A DNA stretch of 64,000 nt, taken from NCBI RefSeq assembly GCF_000282355.1, contig NZ_AKJL01000110.1, positions 59,930-123,929 of the forward strand, written 5' to 3'. This document shows, piece by piece, positions 16,409 to 24,526 of the stretch. Position numbers and translations under genes: made by a program. Under the pieces are notes generated by a model. That model ran no database searches and was not told the origin of the DNA. It saw nothing but the letters and a program-made list of their open reading frames with translations. Source of the stretch: Pseudomonas sp. GM49 (GTDB lineage: Bacteria > Pseudomonadota > Gammaproteobacteria > Pseudomonadales > Pseudomonadaceae). How positions within the stretch are numbered: the stretch's first letter is position 1; each line of letters begins with the position of its first letter.

Positions 16409-17416
16409 TTACCAGGCCACGCCAAACCCGGCGGTGTACCTGGTCTTGTCCAGATCCGCGTCGTCGGTGCCACTGATTATGTCCCGCTCCGCCTTCAGGT
16501 TCAGCGAAGCCCAGTCAGTCACCTTGTAGCGCAACCCCATCTCGGCATCGAGTGCGTAGTCGGCCACACCCGACAGCGGCTTAGCGACCTCACCATTGGT
16601 AAAGAACTCGACACGCTTGCCGATCAGGTAGCGGTTGTAATCCCACTTCATGGCCAGGGCATAGAAATTGTCCTTGCTGCCATCGGAGAATTCATAGTCC
16701 GTGCGGTTGACCAGCGAGCCCAGGGAGAACGCCCCGAGTTCGTCATCCCAGAACTGATAGCCGGGACCGGTACCGACGGTGCGCTGCCGGGAAAGGTCTT
16801 CGACCTTGTCGCGCTTGTAGACCAGGCGCCCCTGCCAGAACCATTGCTCGGTCAGGAATCGGTCGATGGAGTACTCGGCCCGCCAGTTGTCCGTGGTCAC
16901 CACGTCGTCCTGAAACTCACGGTTGTATTCACCTTCAGCGGTGTGCCGCCAGCGACCGTGACGCGCACTGGTCTTGAAATCGATGTCGTAGTCATCGGTG
17001 TCGTTTTCCGCCCGCTGATAATCCAGTGCGATATCGACGTTGCCTTTCCACACCAGATCCTCGACCACCGGTTTTGGCTTGAGAATCTGCTGAATGCTTG
17101 CCAGCTCGACCGTCTTCGGTGCTTCGCCATTGGCCAGTGTGACCTTGCCAGCGTCCGCCGCTTTCAGCGACTTGGCTTTCTCGCCACTGTAGGCATCCTG
17201 CTTGACCAGCAGCTCCTGATCGCTATCCAGGGTCTTGACCTGTTTCCAGTCGATCGTCACCGCACCGGCGTACTCGGTCTGGATCAGCAGCTTGCCGCCA
17301 TCGAACAGCGTGATCTTGCCACTCAGCTTGTCACCGTTGTTCAACCACACGGTATCGGCTAGCAAGGGAGTGGAAGTACCAAGGACGGCGAGACACAGCA
17401 GGGATCTGGACAACAT
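16409..17416 (-). CDS. DUF481 (YdiY-like) outer-membrane protein
   Basis: This 335-residue exported protein has a signal peptide ending near TPLLA. An N-terminal soluble part follows (DTVWLNNGDKLSGKI, repeated short beta-strands). The C-terminal half is made of alternating amphipathic strands ending in an aromatic residue (FGVAW), as expected for a beta-barrel. DUF481 proteins are salt-induced outer-membrane proteins in some bacteria; the function is unclear. ATG 17416 is used because the alternative, 6 nt upstream, is TTG. No convincing Shine-Dalgarno is visible. Confidence 0.82.
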   Translation of the reverse strand: MLSRSLLCLAVLGTSTPLLADTVWLNNGDKLSGKITLFDGGKLLIQTEYAGAVTIDWKQVKTLDSDQELLVKQDAYSGEKAKSLKAADAGKVTLANGEAPKTVELASIQQILKPKPVVEDLVWKGNVDIALDYQRAENDTDDYDIDFKTSARHGRWRHTAEGEYNREFQDDVVTTDNWRAEYSIDRFLTEQWFWQGRLVYKRDKVEDLSRQRTVGTGPGYQFWDDELGAFSLGSLVNRTDYEFSDGSKDNFYALAMKWDYNRYLIGKRVEFFTNGEVAKPLSGVADYALDAEMGLRYKVTDWASLNLKAERDIISGTDDADLDKTRYTAGFGVAW

Positions 17417-17579
17417 AAGCAAAACACGGGCTCAGGCTTGCGAAAAAAGTCGGCATTATCCGTAGGAACAAGGCCCTGACAAGGACTGACCCGACTATTT
17501 CTCTTGAGTTCATTTCTCAACTGCCTGTGCAGGAATTACTCTACAGACGGTAAAGCAAACCTCTTTAGGACTGACGGAC

Positions 17580-17933
17580 GTGACCGATCCAACCGATGAA
17601 CCCCAGAGTGCAGCGCAAATCCGACGCACGGCGCTGTATTTGACACTTGCACAAATACCCGAGGGCAAAGTCGTCAGCTACGGCCAACTGGCCGAGCTTG
17701 CCGGACTGGGTCGCGCCGCGCGCTGGGTCGGCCGCACGCTCAGCCAATTGCCGGGCGACAGCAAGTTACCCTGGCACCGTGTTCTGGGAGCAAACGGGCG
17801 TATCAGCCTGCCGGCGGGCAGCCCTTCGGGTGATGAGCAGCGCGCACGATTACGCATGGAGGGAATCAGCATCCTGAATAATCGTGTTGATATTCAGCGC
17901 CATGGCTGGCGCCCGGTAGAGCACAGCGGTTAG
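17580..17933 (+). CDS. Alkyltransferase-like protein (ATL) of the MGMT family
   Basis: This 117-residue protein has the DNA-binding domain of O6-alkylguanine transferases: SYGQLAELAGLGRAARWVGRTL helix-turn-helix region and PWHRVLGANGRIS. The active-site motif PCHR is replaced by PWHR (Trp65), the hallmark of ATL proteins. These bind O6-alkylguanine without repairing it and hand lesions to nucleotide excision repair. The start is GTG at 17580, with AGGA 8-12 nt upstream. Confidence 0.9.
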   Translation: MTDPTDEPQSAAQIRRTALYLTLAQIPEGKVVSYGQLAELAGLGRAARWVGRTLSQLPGDSKLPWHRVLGANGRISLPAGSPSGDEQRARLRMEGISILNNRVDIQRHGWRPVEHSG

Positions 17934-17977
17934 AGTGCGCGCTTTGTTTCCGTATTTCTTGAGGCAGACTCCAGCCC

Positions 17978-19537
17978 ATGCCCCGTAAAACCTGGCGCGC
18001 CGCGCTCGCCGCTTATGCCAGCCCTTCGACACTCGTGCTGTTGCTGCTCGGTTTCGCCGCCGGCCTGCCCTACATGCTGGTATTTTCGACGCTTTCGGTC
18101 TGGCTGCGGGAAGCTGGCGTCGCTCGTGAAACCATTGGCTATGCAAGCCTGATCGGCCTGGCGTATGCCTTCAAATGGGTCTGGTCACCGTTGCTCGACC
18201 AATGGCGACTGCCATTGCTCGGCAAACTCGGTCGACGACGATCCTGGCTCGTGCTGTCCCAGGCACTGGTCATCCTCGGCCTGATCGGGATGGGTTTCTG
18301 CGACCCGCAAAAGCATTTGTCCTGGCTGATCGCCATCGCCGTGGTCGTCGCTTTCGCCTCGGCGACGCAAGATATTGCGGTAGACGCCTATCGCCTGGAA
18401 ATCGCCGAAGACAATCGTCAGGCCGCACTGGCCGCCAGCTACATGTCCGGTTACCGGGTCGCTGCGTTGCTGGCTACTGCAGGCGCGCTGTACTTCGCCG
18501 AAGGCTTTGGCTCCACCGGCTTCAACTACAAGCATTCGGCCTGGGCCGGCACTTACATCCTGTTCGGAGTGCTGATGGTCCCGGCACTGCTGACCTCCCT
18601 GTTCATGCGCGAACCACCCGTGCCGTTGCGCACGCAACTGCAGGCCGGGCGCTACAGCTTCGTGCATCAACTGGCCTCGGTGTTCGTGCTGATCATATTG
18701 CTGGTGTCCGTGCCGGCCATGTTCACCCAGTTCTACAACACCGACTTCGCCAGCGTACTGTTCCAGGGCGTGAGTCTGCTTGACCTGTTGCTGGAGGACC
18801 GCGCCTTCCTGCGCGCGATTCTCTACACCACCCTCACCGCCCTGTGCCTCTCGGCCATGGGTCGTCGCGGCCTGGCGCCAGTGCTGACACCGGTCAACGA
18901 CTTCATCCTGCGATACCGCTGGCAAGCGCTGCTGCTGCTCGGCCTGATTGCCACCTACCGGATGTCCGATACGGTCATGGGCGTGATGGCCAACGTGTTC
19001 TATATCGACCAGGGCTTCACCAAAGACCAGATCGCCAGCGTCAGCAAGATTTTCGGCCTGATCATGACCCTGGTGGGTGCCGGCATGGGCGGCCTGCTGA
19101 TCGTGCGTTTCGGCATCCTGCCAATCCTGTTCATCGGCGGCGTGGCATCCGCTGCAACCAACATCCTGTTCCTGCTGCTCGCCGACATGGGCCCCAACCT
19201 GAACATGCTGGTGCTGACCATCTCCCTGGACAACTTCAGCTCAGGTCTGGCGACTTCGGCCTTCGTCGCCTACCTTTCGAGCCTGACCAACCTCAAGTTC
19301 TCCGCCACCCAATACGCCCTGCTCAGCTCGATCATGCTGTTGCTGCCACGCCTGATCGGCGGCTACTCCGGGGTCATGGTGGAAAAATTCGGTTACCACA
19401 ACTTCTTCCTGATCACAGCCCTGCTGGGCGTTCCGACACTGCTGTTGATCGCCTTGCACTGGTTCCAGGAGAACCGCCGCGCAGGTCCGACACCTACACC
19501 GGAACCGGTGCAGACCCCGGTCGTCGAAGAATCGTAG
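17978..19537 (+). CDS. ampG: AmpG-family muropeptide permease (MFS)
   Basis: This 519-residue integral membrane protein has 12 or more hydrophobic segments. AmpG features include LLLGFAAGLPYMLVFSTLSVWL, the FKWVWSPLLDQ loop, RRRSWL and DIAVDAYR. It imports GlcNAc-anhydro-muropeptides from the periplasm for cell-wall recycling, which feeds AmpR-dependent beta-lactamase induction where that system exists. Pseudomonas can have two AmpG-type proteins (AmpG and AmpP); the overall length and sequence favour AmpG. It lies 44 nt after the ATL gene on the same strand. Confidence 0.78.
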   Translation: MPRKTWRAALAAYASPSTLVLLLLGFAAGLPYMLVFSTLSVWLREAGVARETIGYASLIGLAYAFKWVWSPLLDQWRLPLLGKLGRRRSWLVLSQALVILGLIGMGFCDPQKHLSWLIAIAVVVAFASATQDIAVDAYRLEIAEDNRQAALAASYMSGYRVAALLATAGALYFAEGFGSTGFNYKHSAWAGTYILFGVLMVPALLTSLFMREPPVPLRTQLQAGRYSFVHQLASVFVLIILLVSVPAMFTQFYNTDFASVLFQGVSLLDLLLEDRAFLRAILYTTLTALCLSAMGRRGLAPVLTPVNDFILRYRWQALLLLGLIATYRMSDTVMGVMANVFYIDQGFTKDQIASVSKIFGLIMTLVGAGMGGLLIVRFGILPILFIGGVASAATNILFLLLADMGPNLNMLVLTISLDNFSSGLATSAFVAYLSSLTNLKFSATQYALLSSIMLLLPRLIGGYSGVMVEKFGYHNFFLITALLGVPTLLLIALHWFQENRRAGPTPTPEPVQTPVVEES

Positions 19538-19680
19538 GCTCTTAACGCAGGAAAAATCGCGGAGGGCCGTGTGAATCGCGCCCTCCTGCCACACCACCGA
19601 CCGCATGCCTGTACGCCAGCGGATCTCGCCCGTACAATGCTCCGTCATTTCTCGTCATCAGCAATCGATAACGGCCAACC

Positions 19681-21396
19681 ATGCGCACCAGTCAATTTTT
19701 GCTCGCCACACAAAAAGAAACGCCTTCCGACGCGGTCGTGATCAGCCACCAGCTGATGCTGCGCGCCGGCATGATCCGCAAACTCGCCTCGGGCCTGTAC
19801 ACCTGGCTGCCGATGGGCTTGCGGGTAATGCGCAAGGTCGAAGCCGTCGTTCGTGAAGAAATGAACGCCGCCGGTTCTCTCGAAGTGTTGATGCCGAGCA
19901 CGCAACCGGCCGAGCTGTGGCAGGAATCCGGGCGCTGGGAAGAGTACGGCCCTGAATTGCTGCGCTTCAAGGATCGCCATGGCCGCGACTTCTGCGCCGG
20001 CCCGACCCACGAAGAAGTCATCACTGATCTGATGCGCAACGAGTTGAGCAGCTACAAGCAGCTGCCGATCAACCTGTACCAGATCCAGACCAAATTCCGT
20101 GATGAAATCCGCCCACGCTTCGGCTTGATGCGCGGCCGCGAATTCATCATGAAGGACGCCTACTCGTTCCACGCAGACCAGCCTTCTCTGCAAGTCACCT
20201 ACGACCGCATGCACCAGGCCTACTGCAACGTGTTCACCCGTCTGGGCCTGAAGTTCCGTCCTGTTGAAGCCGACAACGGCTCCATCGGCGGCGCCGGTTC
20301 CCACGAGTTCCACGTGCTGGCCGAGTCCGGCGAAGACGATATCGTTTTCAGCAACGGCTCCGACTACGCCGCCAACATCGAAAAAGCCGAAGCCGTGCCG
20401 CGCGAAACATCGCGTGCCGCTCCGACCGAAGAGCTGCGTCTGGTCGATACCCCGAATGCCAAGACCATTGCGCAACTGGTCGAAGGCTTCAACCTGCCGA
20501 TCGAGAAAACCATCAAGACCCTCGTGGTGCACGCAGAAGAGAAAGGCAAGCTGATTGCCCTGATCATCCGTGGCGACCATGAGTTGAACGAAATCAAGGC
20601 CGCCAACCAGCCAGGCGTTGCCAGCCCCCTGGTCATGGCTTCGGAAAGTGAACTGCGCGACGCCATTGGCGCCGGCGCCGGCTCCCTCGGCCCGTTGAAC
20701 CTGCCGCTGCCGATCATCATCGACCGTTCGGTCGAATTGATGAGCGACTTCGGCATCGGTGCCAACATCGACGACAAACACTACTTCGGCGTGAACTGGG
20801 AGCGCGACCTGCCTGTTCCGACCGTTGCCGACCTGCGCAACGTCGTGGCCGGCGACCCGAGCCCGGACGGCAAAGGCACCCTGGAAATCAAGCGCGGCAT
20901 CGAAGTCGGGCACATTTTCCAGCTGGGCAACAAGTACAGCAAAGCGATGAAGTGCGAAGTGCTGGGCGAGAACGGCAAGCCGGTCACCCTGGAAATGGGC
21001 TGCTACGGCATCGGTGTGTCTCGCGTGGTGGCGGCTGCCATCGAGCAGAACAACGACGAAAACGGAATCATCTGGAGCGACACCCTCGCGCCTTTCCAGA
21101 TTGCCCTGGTGCCGCTGCGCTACGAAACCGAACAGGTTCGTGAAGCCACCGACAAGCTGTACGCGGAACTCACCGCTGCCGGCTTCGAAGTGCTGCTCGA
21201 TGACCGCGACAAGAAAACCAGCCCGGGCATCAAGTTCGCGGACATGGAGCTGATAGGCATTCCACACCGGATCGTGGTCAGCGATCGCGGCCTGGCCGAA
21301 GGCAACCTGGAATACAAGAGCCGTACCGAGGCCGACGCACAAGCGCTGCCGGTCGCCGACGTGCTGTCGTTCCTTCAGGCCCGCATCCGCCGCTGA
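19681..21396 (+). CDS. proS: Prolyl-tRNA synthetase
   Basis: This 571-residue class II synthetase is of the bacterial form, with the YbaK-like editing insertion between motifs 2 and 3. It starts [15 protein letters not shown]. Motif 2 lies around [30 protein letters not shown] (given in part) and motif 3 around [14 protein letters not shown]. It charges tRNA-Pro, and the insertion clears mischarged Ala-tRNA-Pro. The 19-nt gap to the downstream lipoprotein gene suggests co-transcription. Confidence 0.96.
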   Translation: MRTSQFLLATQKETPSDAVVISHQLMLRAGMIRKLASGLYTWLPMGLRVMRKVEAVVREEMNAAGSLEVLMPSTQPAELWQESGRWEEYGPELLRFKDRHGRDFCAGPTHEEVITDLMRNELSSYKQLPINLYQIQTKFRDEIRPRFGLMRGREFIMKDAYSFHADQPSLQVTYDRMHQAYCNVFTRLGLKFRPVEADNGSIGGAGSHEFHVLAESGEDDIVFSNGSDYAANIEKAEAVPRETSRAAPTEELRLVDTPNAKTIAQLVEGFNLPIEKTIKTLVVHAEEKGKLIALIIRGDHELNEIKAANQPGVASPLVMASESELRDAIGAGAGSLGPLNLPLPIIIDRSVELMSDFGIGANIDDKHYFGVNWERDLPVPTVADLRNVVAGDPSPDGKGTLEIKRGIEVGHIFQLGNKYSKAMKCEVLGENGKPVTLEMGCYGIGVSRVVAAAIEQNNDENGIIWSDTLAPFQIALVPLRYETEQVREATDKLYAELTAAGFEVLLDDRDKKTSPGIKFADMELIGIPHRIVVSDRGLAEGNLEYKSRTEADAQALPVADVLSFLQARIRR

Positions 21397-21415
21397 TACC
21401 AGATATAGAGGCGTC

Positions 21416-22369
21416 ATGTTCAAGCGAAACACCTTAGGCCTCGGTGGTGCCGCCTTGTGCGGCACCCTGCTGGTCAGCGGCTGTGCCAACCACATGTCAC
21501 AACGCAGCGAGCAAGAGGAACGGATCGAGCGTAAATTGCTCGATCACAGCCTGCAAATCGATGTCGGTGAGCCCAAGGTGCTTGAGCTGCCGCAAAGGCG
21601 GGTGAAAATCCACGAGCAGAAGACTTTCGAAGTCACCGAATACGAAGTCACGCGTCACTACGACCGCTATACGCCGTACCAACCCTGGCGGGAGATTTAC
21701 GAAATCCCGCTGGGCGCGGTGGCCGTGGTGGCAGGTATCGGTGCCAACGTGGTCAACGTGTTCACCCTCGGCAATCTGCCGGACAGCGTGACCAAGGACT
21801 GGCTGAGCTACGGCTTCGCCGGGCTCAACCCGTTCATGAACGTGCAGTCCCACGGCCGCGCGCAGCAAAACCTGGCCAGTATTGGTGAAGTCCAGCGCGA
21901 CAAACGCACGGAGTACTCGAGCCTGCCCTGGAGCGAGCGCCCGGTTGAGGTCAAGGCCGGCAAGGAAACCTTCGAACTGAGCACCGACAAAAACGGCGTG
22001 TTACGCCTGAATCTGTTGGACAGCCCGTTCGCCGAACATGACATCAATCATCTGAGCCGATTGCTGATCCGTGTTGAGGATGCCCAGGGGAACGTGCACA
22101 ACGATTCCACCCTGACCATCAGCAGCAATTTGCGCAGCAAGCTCTATGAAGCCCATGGGTTGATTTATGACGACCTCGAAGGTGATGAAGTCAATCAGTG
22201 GGTCCACCGGGTCAAACGCCTGTCGGAGCTGGGTCTTGAAGAAGAAGCCAGCGAACTGGAACAGAGCCTGATCGAACTGACACGCAATGATCCCGAATTG
22301 CAGACCGAGTTTCTGAAGTCGCTAGCCCGCAATGGCGAGCGGCTGGTGGCGAATCCGGGGCTGAACTAA
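21416..22369 (+). CDS. Lipoprotein of unknown function downstream of proS
   Basis: This 317-residue protein has a lipoprotein signal and lipobox VSGC (Cys23). The body is rich in charged residues. A hydrophobic, glycine-rich segment (EIPLGAVAVVAGIGANVVNVF) lies in the middle, and the C-terminus is helical and acidic. I do not recognise a characterised family. Proximity to proS is conserved in my recollection of Pseudomonas genomes, but no functional link follows from that. Confidence 0.75.
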   Translation: MFKRNTLGLGGAALCGTLLVSGCANHMSQRSEQEERIERKLLDHSLQIDVGEPKVLELPQRRVKIHEQKTFEVTEYEVTRHYDRYTPYQPWREIYEIPLGAVAVVAGIGANVVNVFTLGNLPDSVTKDWLSYGFAGLNPFMNVQSHGRAQQNLASIGEVQRDKRTEYSSLPWSERPVEVKAGKETFELSTDKNGVLRLNLLDSPFAEHDINHLSRLLIRVEDAQGNVHNDSTLTISSNLRSKLYEAHGLIYDDLEGDEVNQWVHRVKRLSELGLEEEASELEQSLIELTRNDPELQTEFLKSLARNGERLVANPGLN

Positions 22370-22381
22370 AAGCCAAAAGCT

Positions 22382-22476
22382 TCGTCGGATCGCCGCCCGG
22401 AGTAAGCCCGCTCCCACAGTTGATCACGCGGTCCATTGTGGGAGCGGTGGTGCGGCGATCCGACTTGCTCGCGAAG
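22382..22476. repeat. REP doublet, tail-to-tail
   Basis: GTCGGATCGCCGCCCGGAGTA...GCTCCCACA is followed, inverted, by TGTGGGAGC and GCGGCGATCCGAC. Here the GTCGGATCGCCGC blocks lie outside and the TGTGGGAGC ends face each other. Confidence 0.75.
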
Positions 22477-22498
22477 GCGCCTCACATTCAACACTAAA

Positions 22499-23560
22499 CT
22501 ACCGCTCAAACAACTCCATCTGCTCGAACCCGCCCCGCAAGTCCTCCAACCGCACGCCCACGCCCAACAACCGAACCGGTTTACCGCCACGATTGAAGGC
22601 CTGGGTCAGCATCAACTGATAACTTCCCAGATCCCGCCCTGCCCCAGCCTGCTCCAATGTCGTCTGCGTGAAGTCGTGAAATTTCACTTTGACGAATGGC
22701 TTGCCAGGCCGATAACTGCTGTCTATTCGCGTCATGCGACCAGCCAGGGTTTCCAGCAACTCGGGCAATTTATCCAGGCAACTCACTAGATCCGGTAGAT
22801 CCACGTCGTAGGTATTTTCGACACTGATCGACTGACGACGACTGTCGTTGTGCACCACACGATCATCAATCCCACGGGCCAGGCTCCAGAGTCGCTCACC
22901 AAAGCTGCCGAACTCTCGCACCAACGCCAACTTGTCCCACTCGCGCAATTGCAGGCAATCGGTGATACCCAGTTTGCCGAGCTTGTCGGCGGTGACTTTG
23001 CCGACCCCGTGCAATTTGCTCACCGGCAAGCCACTGACAAAGTCCTCGACCTGGTCCGGTGTGATGACAAACAGGCCGTTGGGCTTTTTCCAGTCACTGG
23101 CGATCTTGGCCAGAAACTTGTTCGGCGCCACTCCCGCCGACACGGTGATATGCAATTGGTTGGAGACCCGGCGCCGGATGTCCTGGGCGATTCGCGTTGC
23201 ACTGCCGCCGAAATGCGCGCTGTCCGACACATCGAGGTACGCCTCGTCGAGCGAAAGCGGCTCAATGATTTCGGTGTATTCGCGAAAGATCGTGTGAATT
23301 TCCCTGGACGCCTCTCTATAAGCATCCATGCGTGGCTTGACGATGGTCAGGTCCGGACAAAGTTTCAAGGCATGCCCGGAGGACATCGCCGAACGCACCC
23401 CGTACGCTCGCGCCTCATAATTACACGTGGCAATCACCCCGCGCCGATCCGCCGACCCGCCCACCGCCAATGGCTTACCGGCCAGGCGCGGGTCGTCGCG
23501 CATCTCAATGGCGGCGTAGAAACAGTCACAATCGACGTGGATGATCTTTCGCTGAGTCAT
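22499..23560 (-). CDS. dinB: DNA polymerase IV (Y-family translesion polymerase)
   Basis: This 353-residue Y-family polymerase has catalytic carboxylates in HVDCDCFYAAIE and PLSLDEAYLDVS, the thumb helix-hairpin-helix (LHGVGKVTADKLGKLG), a little-finger domain, and a C-terminal beta-clamp motif QMELF. ATG 23560 gives the canonical MTQRKIIHVDCDCF start. It performs error-prone bypass of DNA lesions. A LexA box 69 nt upstream marks it as SOS-induced. Confidence 0.95.
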   Translation of the reverse strand: MTQRKIIHVDCDCFYAAIEMRDDPRLAGKPLAVGGSADRRGVIATCNYEARAYGVRSAMSSGHALKLCPDLTIVKPRMDAYREASREIHTIFREYTEIIEPLSLDEAYLDVSDSAHFGGSATRIAQDIRRRVSNQLHITVSAGVAPNKFLAKIASDWKKPNGLFVITPDQVEDFVSGLPVSKLHGVGKVTADKLGKLGITDCLQLREWDKLALVREFGSFGERLWSLARGIDDRVVHNDSRRQSISVENTYDVDLPDLVSCLDKLPELLETLAGRMTRIDSSYRPGKPFVKVKFHDFTQTTLEQAGAGRDLGSYQLMLTQAFNRGGKPVRLLGVGVRLEDLRGGFEQMELFER

Positions 23561-23628
23561 GGCAAAGCAGTGTTCATGGCAAGGAAAAGGCGTATTGGTG
23601 TGACGGACATCCAGTATCTCACCGACAC

Positions 23629-23644
23629 CTGTATATAGCACCAG
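23629..23644 (-). promoter_or_regulatory. LexA (SOS) box upstream of dinB
   Basis: CTGTATATAGCACCAG fits CTG-N10-CAG with an AT-alternating left half, the gammaproteobacterial LexA consensus. It lies in the dinB promoter region. Confidence 0.8.
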
Positions 23645-23820
23645 TAGTCTGAATGTTCTTTTCGACTCGTGGGAAATATCATTGGTAAATTTATTTTTTC
23701 AATCGAAAAAACATTCGCGATAGAGCCGCAGGCCTTGCCCCGCCTGCCTCACAGGCTGACGACCCCGCCCCTCGGCAAGCTAACCGATTGAAGCAAAACA
23801 GGTTTTATCGGAATTGACGG

Positions 23821-23848
23821 TTGACACCCCGGCGTATCTCTATAGAAT
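23821..23848 (+). promoter_or_regulatory. Sigma-70 promoter of the first tRNA-fMet gene
   Basis: TTGACA and TAGAAT (within TATAGAAT) are separated by 16 bp. The tRNA begins 13 nt after the -10 box. Confidence 0.85.
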
Positions 23849-23861
23849 GCAGCCACACAGA

Positions 23862-23938
<77 letters not shown>

Positions 23939-23944
23939 AACATC

Positions 23945-23977
23945 AAAAAAGGCTACTCGAAAGAGTGGCCTTTTTTG
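23945..23977 (+). terminator. Terminator of tRNA-fMet copy 1
   Basis: AAAAAAGGCTACTC-GAAA-GAGTGGCCTTTTTT forms a stem of about 14 bp that includes one A-G mismatch and is closed by a GAAA tetraloop. It starts 7 nt after the tRNA. Confidence 0.92.
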
Positions 23978-24129
23978 TGCGCGCTCGTTTTGTAGCGCCG
24001 AACGCAGGAACACGGGCTGGACACTCAGCGACGCCGAAAGCGGAAATCGTTCTGATTCCGAAACTTAGACCATCGCTGCGACCGTTTGCCGCGATTCAAC
24101 GTTTATTTGACCTGCTTCAGGATTAACGG

Positions 24130-24157
24130 TTGACACCCCGGCATTACTCTATAGAAT
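24130..24157 (+). promoter_or_regulatory. Sigma-70 promoter of the second tRNA-fMet gene
   Basis: It has the same TTGACA / 16 bp / TAGAAT arrangement as copy 1, but the spacer sequence differs slightly. The region is thus a duplicated complete transcription unit. Confidence 0.85.
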
Positions 24158-24170
24158 GCCGCCACACAGA

Positions 24171-24247
<77 letters not shown>

Positions 24248-24253
24248 AACATC

Positions 24254-24286
24254 AAAAAAGGCTACTCGAAAGAGTGGCCTTTTTTG
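24254..24286 (+). terminator. Terminator of tRNA-fMet copy 2
   Basis: Identical hairpin and T-run to the one following copy 1. Confidence 0.92.
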
Positions 24287-24526
24287 TATCTGTTGAAAAA
24301 GTCCTTTCGCAACAATGATCTGTCACTGTGTAGCAAGCCGTTTGGGGGTCTCCCATGCGCCGGGTTCAGACTATGCTCTATCGCAGGCTGAAGCCTTCAC
24401 GACTGATAACGCGCCGTCCCTGTTGCCGGGTGATAGGCGTTAATATTTGTGATTATTTTTTTCTGCAGGGATTGGTAACTTGGCTGGATACCCCCATCCT
24501 GTCGCGCACAATCCAAGAGGTGATTG

